Assembly (NCBI GenBank): GCA_009917695.1
Contig: JAACJG010000004.1
Location: 399,321 to 463,320 of the forward strand
Reading direction: 5' to 3'
DNA: 64,000 bases
Source of the DNA: Candidatus Rifleibacterium amylolyticum
Lineage (GTDB): Bacteria; Muiribacteriota; Ozemobacteria; Ozemobacterales; Ozemobacteraceae
Position numbers and translations under genes: made by a program. Position 1 is the first letter of the stretch; every line of letters starts with the position of its first letter. The notes beneath the pieces were generated by a model. It did no database searches. It was not told the origin of the DNA and was given only the letters and a program-made list of their open reading frames with translations. This document shows positions 42,123-50,193 of the stretch, one piece after another.

Positions 42123-43736
42123 ATGATAATTAAGAGTTATAGTTTACGTTCAGGACTCAATACAGGCAGAGTGCCGGAAAGTGTCTTCCGTGCGACTCTG
42201 CTTGTTTTTTTATTCCTTTCTTGCGTTACTTTTGCTTCGCATGCCCAGACAGAAAATCCGTTGACGGCTCCGGTTGTCAAAATAGAAGATCTTGATGGCG
42301 ATGGCTTTACTGATGCAGCGGTTGAGACCAGTTTGCTGCGTGTTATCTTTTCGAGCAGGAACGGCAGTCCGTCAGTTCTTTATCTCAAGGGCAGAAGCTT
42401 CGAAGAAAACATTTATCCGCCGGCTATTCAGGAGATGGGCTACAAGCTGCCGCCCGAATCGCTCAAGCCATTCACAGGTAATCTCAAGGGCATGCAGGAA
42501 CCTGCCGGTTTTAACATCGAGCTGGAAGAGCAGGCTGTTGACCGAGTTGTCATCAGAGCGACTGCCAATATTTCGCTTCTGGCAGCAGAAAAATCTGAAG
42601 CTGAAAGCCTCACTCTGGTCAAGCGCTACACTATTTTCACAAACAGTTATCATTTCAATATTGAGTATCTGGTGACTAATCTCAAAGATCAGCTTGTCGC
42701 GGTTGGCGATGAACTTTCCGGCGCTTTGAGTCTGACTTATGGCCCGGGCCTGTTTATGGACCCATTCGGTCCGGCCTCGTTGATCGGACTGAAGCCCGGA
42801 GCAGTCGAGGCATTCAGCGACGTTACCAAGCTCAACGCTGCCGGCGCGGTAGCAGGTGCCTTTAATGGTATTGGGCTGCGAGATCAATATTTCTGTGTTC
42901 TGCTTGAGAGCGACTCTCAGATCAGAATAAATGCAAGTGCCTTTGAGGTAACCTCAGAAGACCCGAAGAGATCGGCTCAGAGCGGCAAGGTCATTACCTG
43001 TCTGTTGCCTTCATTCAATCTCGGTGCAAGAGAATCTCGAACCTTTAACTTCAAAATCTATGCCGGCCCGATGCTTCTCGATCACCTTTCGCGAATTAAC
43101 CGCGATCACGTTTCTGAATATGGCTTTCTTAGCACAATCCTGTTGCGAGTTCTTCAGTTTTTCTACGGGCTACTGCCAAATTACGGTCTTGCTATTATTT
43201 TGTTGACCATAGTAGTCAGGCTTGTTCTGTATCCGCTGACGCTCAAACAGACCAAATCAATGGCGCAGATGCAGAAAATTCAGCCAATGGTTCAGGATCT
43301 CAAGGATCGCTACAAGGACAACCCCCAGAAATTCAACGAAGAAGTGCTTCGTCTTTATCAGAAGAACAATGTCAATCCGCTGGGCGGCTGTCTGCCCTTG
43401 CTCCTGCAGTTGCCCATTCTAATTGCCCTTTATAACACGATAAGAATTGCAGTAGAGCTGCGCAAGACTCCGTTTTTATGGATCTCTGATCTTTCCAAGG
43501 GAGATCCGCTCTTGATTCTGCCGATCGCAATAGCTGCTCTGATGTATTATCAGCAGGGAAAAATGTCGACAGATCCGCAACAGCAGCAGATGATGGCTTT
43601 CATGCCGATGTTTATGTTCGTCATCACCTGGTCGCTTCCTGCCGGTTTGCTGGTTTACTGGTTCGCCAGCAGCGTACTCGGCTTAATTCAGCAGTTACAG
43701 GCCAACCGTATGTCGGCGGCCCTTAAGGAGGAATGA
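42123..43736 (+). CDS. yidC: Membrane protein insertase YidC/Oxa1
   Basis: This is a 537-residue insertase. An N-terminal hydrophobic helix (residues 21-40, ending ASHAQ) is followed by a large periplasmic P1 domain. The C-terminal Oxa1 core starts at about 345 (YGLLPNYGLAIILLTIVVR) and has LGGCLPLLLQLPILIALY. The diderm form with P1 is clear. Unusually, residues 56-64 read DLDGDGFTD, an EF-hand-like calcium loop just after the helix. The arginine in the core (VVRLVLYP) is conserved. The gene overlaps the ORF of jag. Confidence 0.93.
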   Translation: MIIKSYSLRSGLNTGRVPESVFRATLLVFLFLSCVTFASHAQTENPLTAPVVKIEDLDGDGFTDAAVETSLLRVIFSSRNGSPSVLYLKGRSFEENIYPPAIQEMGYKLPPESLKPFTGNLKGMQEPAGFNIELEEQAVDRVVIRATANISLLAAEKSEAESLTLVKRYTIFTNSYHFNIEYLVTNLKDQLVAVGDELSGALSLTYGPGLFMDPFGPASLIGLKPGAVEAFSDVTKLNAAGAVAGAFNGIGLRDQYFCVLLESDSQIRINASAFEVTSEDPKRSAQSGKVITCLLPSFNLGARESRTFNFKIYAGPMLLDHLSRINRDHVSEYGFLSTILLRVLQFFYGLLPNYGLAIILLTIVVRLVLYPLTLKQTKSMAQMQKIQPMVQDLKDRYKDNPQKFNEEVLRLYQKNNVNPLGGCLPLLLQLPILIALYNTIRIAVELRKTPFLWISDLSKGDPLLILPIAIAALMYYQQGKMSTDPQQQQMMAFMPMFMFVITWSLPAGLLVYWFASSVLGLIQQLQANRMSAALKEE

Positions 43737-43738
43737 AC

Positions 43739-44791
43739 TTGACTACAAGAACAATTGAGATTACCGCTAAAACAGAACAGGAAGCTAGAGAAATCGCCAA
43801 CGGCGAACTTAACGAAAACGAAGTGATTACTGCGGCTGAAGTGCTCACAGCGCCGGCTCGCGGACTATTCGGATTCGTTGGCAAACAGGAATTCAAGATT
43901 CGTTTCGTTATCGGTGAAAAACCGCCGGCACCGCAAAAGCGAGAGCCAGTTTCAGCGCCGGTGATACATGATGAAGCTGGCGAAAATGATGAAGAAATGC
44001 CGGTAAGACAACCTCGCCGCGAAGGCTCTGGCAATGCCCGCCCTCCTCGCCATGAAGGCTCCGAAAGCGGTCGGCCTCCCCGTCGTGGCGGCAACCGTAA
44101 TCGCAACGCTGACGGTCGCCGTGGTCGTGGGGCTCCGCGCTATCAGGATGGAGATGGCGAAGAACCGATGAATCTTCCCGAGCGTCCGCGCCTCGAAGTC
44201 AATGCCGAGATAAAAGCACATCCGTGTTACGCACAGATATTCGAGCTGATTCGTGACGTTGCCGCCAATGTTGGTATTGAAGATCTCGAAATGGTCGATT
44301 ACGTGCGCGATGGAGCATGGGTAATCGAAGCGTCCGGTGAGAACGTTTCTCAGCTCATCGGCAAGCGTGGTCGCACGCTCGATTCATTGCAGTATCTGAT
44401 GAACATTATTTTCAATAAAGGCAACGATGATCGAACCAAGCTTGTTCTAGATGTTCAGGGGTATCGAGAAAAACGTTATCGCAACCTGATCATGCTGGCT
44501 AATCGCATGTGCCGCAAGGCTCTTTCCGCCCGTAAACAGGTAGAACTCGAGCCGATGTCTACTCTCGATCGCCGCACCATTCATCTCGCACTTAAAGACC
44601 GCACCGATATCGAAACCTTTTCAAAGGGAACAGAACCGATGCGTCGGGTCGTAATTTCTCCGCTGAAAAAGCGCAAAGGCAATCAGAATGTCAACTGGCA
44701 GCCGGTAGAAGACGACGGCGATTCAGATTTTTCTGAAGAAAAGCTTGAACGCTCCGGCTCGGTTCCAATGTTCATGGAGGAAGATGTCTAA
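43739..44791 (+). CDS. jag: RNA-binding protein KhpB (Jag)
   Basis: This is a 350-residue protein. It has an N-terminal Jag-N domain with the motif ARGLFGFVGKQEFKI, an Arg/Gly/Pro-rich linker (residues about 75-150), a KH domain with IGKRGRTLDSLQYL, and a C-terminal R3H domain with MSTLDRRTIHLAL. I choose TTG 43739: AAGGAGG lies seven bases before it, but only one base before ATG 43733. It binds RNA with the KhpA partner in other bacteria. It overlaps mnmE by 8 bp. Confidence 0.9.
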   Translation: MTTRTIEITAKTEQEAREIANGELNENEVITAAEVLTAPARGLFGFVGKQEFKIRFVIGEKPPAPQKREPVSAPVIHDEAGENDEEMPVRQPRREGSGNARPPRHEGSESGRPPRRGGNRNRNADGRRGRGAPRYQDGDGEEPMNLPERPRLEVNAEIKAHPCYAQIFELIRDVAANVGIEDLEMVDYVRDGAWVIEASGENVSQLIGKRGRTLDSLQYLMNIIFNKGNDDRTKLVLDVQGYREKRYRNLIMLANRMCRKALSARKQVELEPMSTLDRRTIHLALKDRTDIETFSKGTEPMRRVVISPLKKRKGNQNVNWQPVEDDGDSDFSEEKLERSGSVPMFMEEDV

Positions 44792-46160
44792 GGCCAGAAC
44801 CGATACTATCGCTGCGGTGGCGACACCGCCAGGCAGGTCGGCTATCGGTCTGATAAGGGTGAGTGGCCCGGCAGCCTTCGAAATCCTGAAAAGAATCTTC
44901 AAAACAGGGGGAAAGAAAACTTTCCCCCTGCCTCATTGTGCCTACTATGGTTCGATAATCGACCCGGAATCAGGATTTATCGCAGACAAGGTGCTGGTGA
45001 CAACCTTTGTTGCACCTCATTCTTACACTGGCGAGAATCTTGCCGAAATATCGACGCACGGCAATATGGTTGTCGTCAGCAAGGTGTTGCAGATAGCTCT
45101 GCGCAACGGTGCCAGAAGCGCGGATGCTGGCGAGTTTACCCGCCGCGCATTTCTTAATGGAAAGATGGACCTGCTTGAGGTCGAAGCGGTTTCGCAGCTG
45201 CTCTCAGCCGGCTCGATGAGTCAGGCGCGTCTGGCGCTTAATCAGCTCGATGGCCTGCCTTCGCAATTTGTCAGTCGTATCAGGTCACGTCTGCTCGATC
45301 ATCTGGTGCAGCTCGAAGCCAGTCTCAACTTCCCAGAAGATGCGATTGAAGCTATAGATGAACATATTCTTGCCAGAGATCTCAAAAAAATTCTCGCAGA
45401 ACTGCAGATTTTTGCAGAAAATGCCCGCAACGGCAGCATGGTTGCTGCAGGACTTAAGGTTGCGCTGCTTGGGCGGCCGAATTCTGGCAAGTCCAGCGTT
45501 ATGAACTACATGCTCGGTCGCGATCGCGCTATTGTAACCGAAATTGCCGGTACCACCCGTGATACTCTTGAAGAAAGCCTGACAATTGGAAATTACGCGA
45601 TAAGACTGATTGATACCGCCGGGCTGCGTCAGCCTGGAGACCGGATCGAAGCGATAGGTATTGAGCGCACTCGCAGTGCTGTAGCGGAAGCTTTTGCTCT
45701 CATTGCCGTTTTTGATGGCTCTGATTTGCCAGATGCAGATGACAGACTGGTTATGGCTGAGCTTGAACGGTCTGGCAAGCCTTATCTGGTGCTGCGCAAC
45801 AAGGCTGATCTCGCTCAGAAACTGCCCGATGCCTTTTTTGACGGCAAAGAGCAGATCGTGGTCTCAGCCCTTAAAGGGTCAGGCCTGGATCGGCTGGTCG
45901 AGGAGCTGCGCCGGATTATCGAAGATCGTGGACTGGGCGAATATGAAGAGCTGGTTCTACTCGGCGCACAGCAGGCTGCTGCGCTTGACAAGGCATTGAC
46001 CGCGCTTGAGCGTGCTTGTGCCGGAGCCGGCCGGATGTATCAGGATATGCTCGCCATCGACCTCGAAGAGGCAGTGCGTGAGCTTGGGCGGGTTAATGGT
46101 GAAACTGTTGATGTAAACACGCTTGATCTGGTGTTTGAGCGGTTCTGTATTGGTAAGTAG
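44784..46160 (+). CDS. mnmE: tRNA modification GTPase MnmE
   Basis: This is a 458-residue GTPase that, with MnmG, puts aminomethyl or carboxymethylaminomethyl groups at U34 of tRNA. The N-terminal folate-binding domain starts TIAAVATPPGRSAIGLIRVSG (only part is quoted). G-domain motifs are GRPNSGKSS, TTRD, DTAGL and NKAD. The C-terminus ends in the catalytic FCIGK. The start is ATG 44784 with GGAGG upstream. mnmG1 begins right after its stop, so MnmE is co-expressed with a MnmG. Confidence 0.97.
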   Translation: MSKARTDTIAAVATPPGRSAIGLIRVSGPAAFEILKRIFKTGGKKTFPLPHCAYYGSIIDPESGFIADKVLVTTFVAPHSYTGENLAEISTHGNMVVVSKVLQIALRNGARSADAGEFTRRAFLNGKMDLLEVEAVSQLLSAGSMSQARLALNQLDGLPSQFVSRIRSRLLDHLVQLEASLNFPEDAIEAIDEHILARDLKKILAELQIFAENARNGSMVAAGLKVALLGRPNSGKSSVMNYMLGRDRAIVTEIAGTTRDTLEESLTIGNYAIRLIDTAGLRQPGDRIEAIGIERTRSAVAEAFALIAVFDGSDLPDADDRLVMAELERSGKPYLVLRNKADLAQKLPDAFFDGKEQIVVSALKGSGLDRLVEELRRIIEDRGLGEYEELVLLGAQQAAALDKALTALERACAGAGRMYQDMLAIDLEEAVRELGRVNGETVDVNTLDLVFERFCIGK

Positions 46161-48074
46161 ATGAAAGAAGTCAGAAATTATCAGGTGATAGTGGTTGGTG
46201 CCGGGCATGCCGGCTGCGAAGCCGCGCTGGCCAGCGCACGACTTGGCGCTGATACTCTGCTGTTGACCATGAACCTGTCGACGATTGCTTTGATGCCATG
46301 TAACCCAAGCATCGGCGGCCCGGGAAAAGGTCATCTGGTGAGAGAAATAGGCGCGCTTGGCGGCGAAATGGCAGCGTGTATCGACGAAACCTGCGTTCAG
46401 ATGAAATGGCTGAATACTTCAAAGGGCCCGGCTGTGCGATCTCGTCGTGCGCAGGCCGATAAATACCTCTACCGTCAGCGCATGACACGAACGCTTTTTA
46501 ACACGCCTAACCTCACATTGCGCCAGGGACATGTCACCGAAATACTTGTCAAGGAAGGTCGCGTATCGGGTGTCAAGCTGGAAACCGGCTTGGAATTCGA
46601 ATGTGAGCGGCTGATCGTAACCTCTGGAACTTATCTAAACAGTCGTATAATTCTTGGTCGTGCTACCTGGCCTGGCGGCCCTCAAAATCAGAGCCCGGCC
46701 CTGGGACTTTCAGAATCTCTGGTTAAATGCGGCGTGTCACTGCGCCGCCTGCAGACGGCAACTCCGCCGCGCATTCTCAAGAGCTCGGTAGATTTCAGCA
46801 AGCTGGGTGAACTGCCAGGTGACCCTGATTCTGGCGGCTTCTTATGGGAAAACCGCCTGCGGCGCTATGAGCGGCAAATATCCTGCTTTCTGGCTTTTAC
46901 CGATGAAGAATCCGTTGCCGCGGTCAGGCGCAATTTGAGCGAAAGCCCGCTGATGCTGGAAAACATAACCAACGTCGGGCCAAAGCATTGTCCGTCGATC
47001 GACCGCAAGATAATGCGCTTCCCTGACCAGATAAAACATCAGATTTTTGTTGAGCCTGAAGGCTGGGAATCACAGGAACTTTATCTGCAGGGGCTTACCA
47101 CCGGCATGCCTCCAGCCGCTCAGCAGGAAATTGTGAGAAGTGTAAAGGGTCTAGAAAACGCAATAATAATGAGATATGGTTATGCCATTGAATATGATGC
47201 CCTTGCTCCCGGACTGATTCGCAAAACCATGGAAAGCCGCGCTCTCAAAGGTCTTTACACTGCCGGGCAGATCAACGGCACTTCAGGATACGAAGAAGCC
47301 GCTGCGCAGGGTCTGATTGCCGGTATCAATGCCGCACTGGCTATTAAAGGGCAACCTTCATACTGGCCTTCTCGAACTAACAGTTATATGGGTGTGCTGG
47401 TAGATGATCTTTCTATCTGGCAAAAGCCTGAGCCGTATAGAATAACGCCGGGTCACGCTGAATTCAGACTGACCTTGCGTGATGATTCGGCTGAACGTCG
47501 CCTCACGCGCGATGGTTATCTGATTGGAATGGTTGACGAAGAGCGTTTCTCACGCATCAATGCATGGACAACGCGGATCGAAGACGAACTTGCCCGTCTC
47601 AATGATCTGAGCCTTTTCCCTAGCGGAGAAATGCGTGAAAAGCTGGTTTCTTCAGGCACCGGTGATCTGAAAAAGCGTGTTTCAGGCTGTGAAATACTGC
47701 AACGGCCAGGAATTTCGTATAATGATGTCAAAGCCCTTCTGGCTGATGAAAAGGATGACTGGCTGATGGCGCCAGACGAAATATACAGTCTCGAAACTGA
47801 GATAAAATATCGCGGTTATTTTGAGCGAGAATCAGAAAAGATAGCTCAGACAAAATTTCTTGAAAGCATCAGACTGCCACTGGCAAAGGTTGATGAACGG
47901 CTTGCCTCGTTGTCACCGCATATTGCGGAATTTCTTTTGTCAGATCAGTTCGACGATCTTAATCAGCTGGTAAGAAAAAATTGCCTTTCACGTTCAGATC
48001 TTGCTATTCTGTTAACAGTACTTCGGCAAGATTCAGAAGAGGTGGTCGGTGACCCCGAGGTGTTAAATGATTAA
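46161..48074 (+). CDS. mnmG: tRNA uridine-5-carboxymethylaminomethyl modification enzyme MnmG, copy 1 (divergent)
   Basis: This is a 637-residue, full-length MnmG (GidA). The FAD site VVGAGHAGCE (residues 11-20) and the two family cysteines, Cys47 in MPCNPSIGG and Cys277 in HCPSIDRK, are intact. The SKGPAVR block (87-93) is canonical. The GGRAGE and KTGTPPR motifs are replaced by GGPQNQ and QTATPPR (198-204), and RPGYxIEYD reads RYGYAIEYD. The C-terminal MnmE-binding helices are present but divergent. It begins at the ATG next to the mnmE stop. The second copy lies 2 kb downstream. Confidence 0.93.
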   Translation: MKEVRNYQVIVVGAGHAGCEAALASARLGADTLLLTMNLSTIALMPCNPSIGGPGKGHLVREIGALGGEMAACIDETCVQMKWLNTSKGPAVRSRRAQADKYLYRQRMTRTLFNTPNLTLRQGHVTEILVKEGRVSGVKLETGLEFECERLIVTSGTYLNSRIILGRATWPGGPQNQSPALGLSESLVKCGVSLRRLQTATPPRILKSSVDFSKLGELPGDPDSGGFLWENRLRRYERQISCFLAFTDEESVAAVRRNLSESPLMLENITNVGPKHCPSIDRKIMRFPDQIKHQIFVEPEGWESQELYLQGLTTGMPPAAQQEIVRSVKGLENAIIMRYGYAIEYDALAPGLIRKTMESRALKGLYTAGQINGTSGYEEAAAQGLIAGINAALAIKGQPSYWPSRTNSYMGVLVDDLSIWQKPEPYRITPGHAEFRLTLRDDSAERRLTRDGYLIGMVDEERFSRINAWTTRIEDELARLNDLSLFPSGEMREKLVSSGTGDLKKRVSGCEILQRPGISYNDVKALLADEKDDWLMAPDEIYSLETEIKYRGYFERESEKIAQTKFLESIRLPLAKVDERLASLSPHIAEFLLSDQFDDLNQLVRKNCLSRSDLAILLTVLRQDSEEVVGDPEVLND

Positions 48075-50193
48075 CAAAAAAAGGCAGGAACTGATAATTC
48101 AGAATCTGCGCTCGATTTCTTCAGAAGTCAGAATGAAATCTATTGAGCAGCTTTTGCAGATTCCCAACATGCCTGCACAGGAAAAGATCAAACATCTACA
48201 GGTTGTGATCAACGACCCTGAAGCGGAAGTGAGCAGCCATGCGGCTCAGGCTGTTGCAAGTCTTAGTGCGCAGCCAGAAGCCGGAGTGCCACCAACACCG
48301 GAACCATTTGCTTATCACCCGGATGCAGATGATACTCTTTCTCAGCCGGAGCCCGTACAAATGCCACCCGGGCCAGTTCTTCCGTCTTTGCATGATGATT
48401 TTCAAGAACAGCCGGTTGCATTACCCCCGATTTCGCCAGTCACTCCCCGTCCGGCAGAGCCGGTGCCTTCGCCTGCCGAACCAGTTCTGCCGCCTCCTGT
48501 CGTGGCAGCGCCTCCGGTTCCATCTCGACCTGTTGCTGTCGCAACTCCGCCAGCGCCGCCGGCTCCTCCGGTTCCGCCGCCTTTTCCCGACAATCAGGCA
48601 GATTCGGAAGCTGAAGCTTTTGTCGATGATCCACCAGATCCGTCGTTGCCGAATCTGGCAAAAATTACCAATATTCCAGATATGTTGGCGCATATTCACG
48701 AACTTGCCTGCAACCGGCCTTCCGGGCATGCTACCCAACTGTTAACCATGGCCCGCAGCGGCATTGAAGAGGTTGCTTTAACGGCATTGCAGGCGTTGTT
48801 CAATCTTAAAGATTTCCGTGTTGCACCTGAAATTCTCAACATGCTGGGAGAAGATCAGTATTCTTCGCAGCGCCGCTTTTTGATGCTCAAAATCATCATG
48901 GAAAGCAATCGCGCCATGCATGTACCTTCTCTTGAGCGTATTTTGCTGCGGGAAAAGGACGTCATCGTAAAATCAGGTCTCGTCAAGGTTTACGCGAGAA
49001 GCAGTGGTGCCGGCGGGGTGGCAACCCTGATCGCCTGTCTGCAGGATCAGGACGCCAGAGTGCGTGCCAACACCGTCGAAGTTATCGAAGAACAGAATAT
49101 CAAGGGCTGTGAGCAGAAGATAATTCAACTGCTGCAGGACCCGGAAAATCGCGTCAAGGTCAATGCCGCCAAATATCTGGTCAAGAACGGTTATCAGCAG
49201 GCTTTCATGACCTTGCGCAGCATGCTGGTTTCTTCAGAAGTCTGGTTGCGTGACAGCGTAATATTTGCGCTTGGCGAAATTGGCGATCAGGCGTCCTTGA
49301 CCTTGCTCAAGGCGGCTTTGAAAGATCCCAATCAGGGCATCAGACTGAGTGTTCTCAAGGCACTGGCCAGAATTAACAACAACACAGCCCGTCAGGTTCT
49401 CAAGGCTGCTACTGGCGATCCTGATCCCGTCGTGGCACAGGTTGCCAACACACTTTTTGAAAAGATAAAAAATACTCCGGTGCGCGAAGATATTAGATAT
49501 ACACCAAATGCCGCATTTGGCAGTATGCAGCCACAGCAGGCAACACCACCGCAGCCACCGCAGCCACCGCAACCGCAGCAACCTCAGCAACCTCAGCAGG
49601 TAGTATGCCCGCCGGCGCTGCCAGCAATGCCCGATTTGCCCGCTGAACCAAAGATAGCCCCGCCGCCGGAGGCGCCACCAACTCCAGCAGCTGTCACGCC
49701 GCCGTTTGCTTCGCCGCAACCCAAGCCACCACAGCCACCGACACCTGTTACGCCGCCGACACCGCCTGCGCCACCGCCGCAACCGTTATCGCCGGAACCA
49801 CCGCTTTCGGTAGCCGAGCCGACTTTGCCAGATGCGCCGGCTTTGCCACCAATTCCGCCCTCTCCGCCGGCTCCGCCAAGGCGCCCATCTATTCCGGGTA
49901 TGCCAGACTTTGCCAAGCCGCGCTCGGCTGAGCTTTATGCCAAACTTTGTTCTGACAGCGTCGAAGAACAAAGGATCGGTTCGCGTGATATCGCCTTCAT
50001 TCTTGGCGACGATCAGATGATTCTGCTGAACAAGGCCGTTTCGCTCGCCGACGAAAGCATCAGAATCAACGCAGTTAAAATACTGTCGCGAAAGAAAACC
50101 CCGGATGCAAAAGCGCTTCTCGAAAAGCTTACCTCAGACTCGAACGAAACTGTCCGCTCGATGGCTGAAAAAGCTCTGGTCATGATGAAGTGA
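48067..50193 (+). CDS. HEAT-repeat protein with two Pro-rich linkers, between the MnmG genes
   Basis: This is a 708-residue cytoplasmic protein. A short helical N-terminal segment (residues 1-65) is followed by a Pro/Ala-rich linker (75-190). A HEAT array occupies about 200-465 (DPENRVKVNAAKYLVKNG, LRDSVIFALGEIGD and others). A second Pro/Gln-rich linker (480-615) precedes a final HEAT segment (620-708). No catalytic motif is present, so a scaffold role is likely. It overlaps mnmG1 by 8 bp and mnmG2 by 4 bp, so all three are translated together. Function is unknown. Confidence 0.8.
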   Translation: MINKKRQELIIQNLRSISSEVRMKSIEQLLQIPNMPAQEKIKHLQVVINDPEAEVSSHAAQAVASLSAQPEAGVPPTPEPFAYHPDADDTLSQPEPVQMPPGPVLPSLHDDFQEQPVALPPISPVTPRPAEPVPSPAEPVLPPPVVAAPPVPSRPVAVATPPAPPAPPVPPPFPDNQADSEAEAFVDDPPDPSLPNLAKITNIPDMLAHIHELACNRPSGHATQLLTMARSGIEEVALTALQALFNLKDFRVAPEILNMLGEDQYSSQRRFLMLKIIMESNRAMHVPSLERILLREKDVIVKSGLVKVYARSSGAGGVATLIACLQDQDARVRANTVEVIEEQNIKGCEQKIIQLLQDPENRVKVNAAKYLVKNGYQQAFMTLRSMLVSSEVWLRDSVIFALGEIGDQASLTLLKAALKDPNQGIRLSVLKALARINNNTARQVLKAATGDPDPVVAQVANTLFEKIKNTPVREDIRYTPNAAFGSMQPQQATPPQPPQPPQPQQPQQPQQVVCPPALPAMPDLPAEPKIAPPPEAPPTPAAVTPPFASPQPKPPQPPTPVTPPTPPAPPPQPLSPEPPLSVAEPTLPDAPALPPIPPSPPAPPRRPSIPGMPDFAKPRSAELYAKLCSDSVEEQRIGSRDIAFILGDDQMILLNKAVSLADESIRINAVKILSRKKTPDAKALLEKLTSDSNETVRSMAEKALVMMK
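49546..49599 (+). repeat. Coding tandem repeat (9-base Pro-Pro-Gln units)
   Basis: CCACCGCAG is repeated three times (third copy with one change), followed by repeats of CAACCTCAG. It encodes the Pro/Gln run in the second linker of the HEAT protein and could vary in length between strains. Confidence 0.7.

Noticed and set aside
49593-49916. Gly-rich minus-strand frame resembling a PE-PGRS-like protein
   Set aside because: It is the mirror of Pro-rich codons in the HEAT protein linker.
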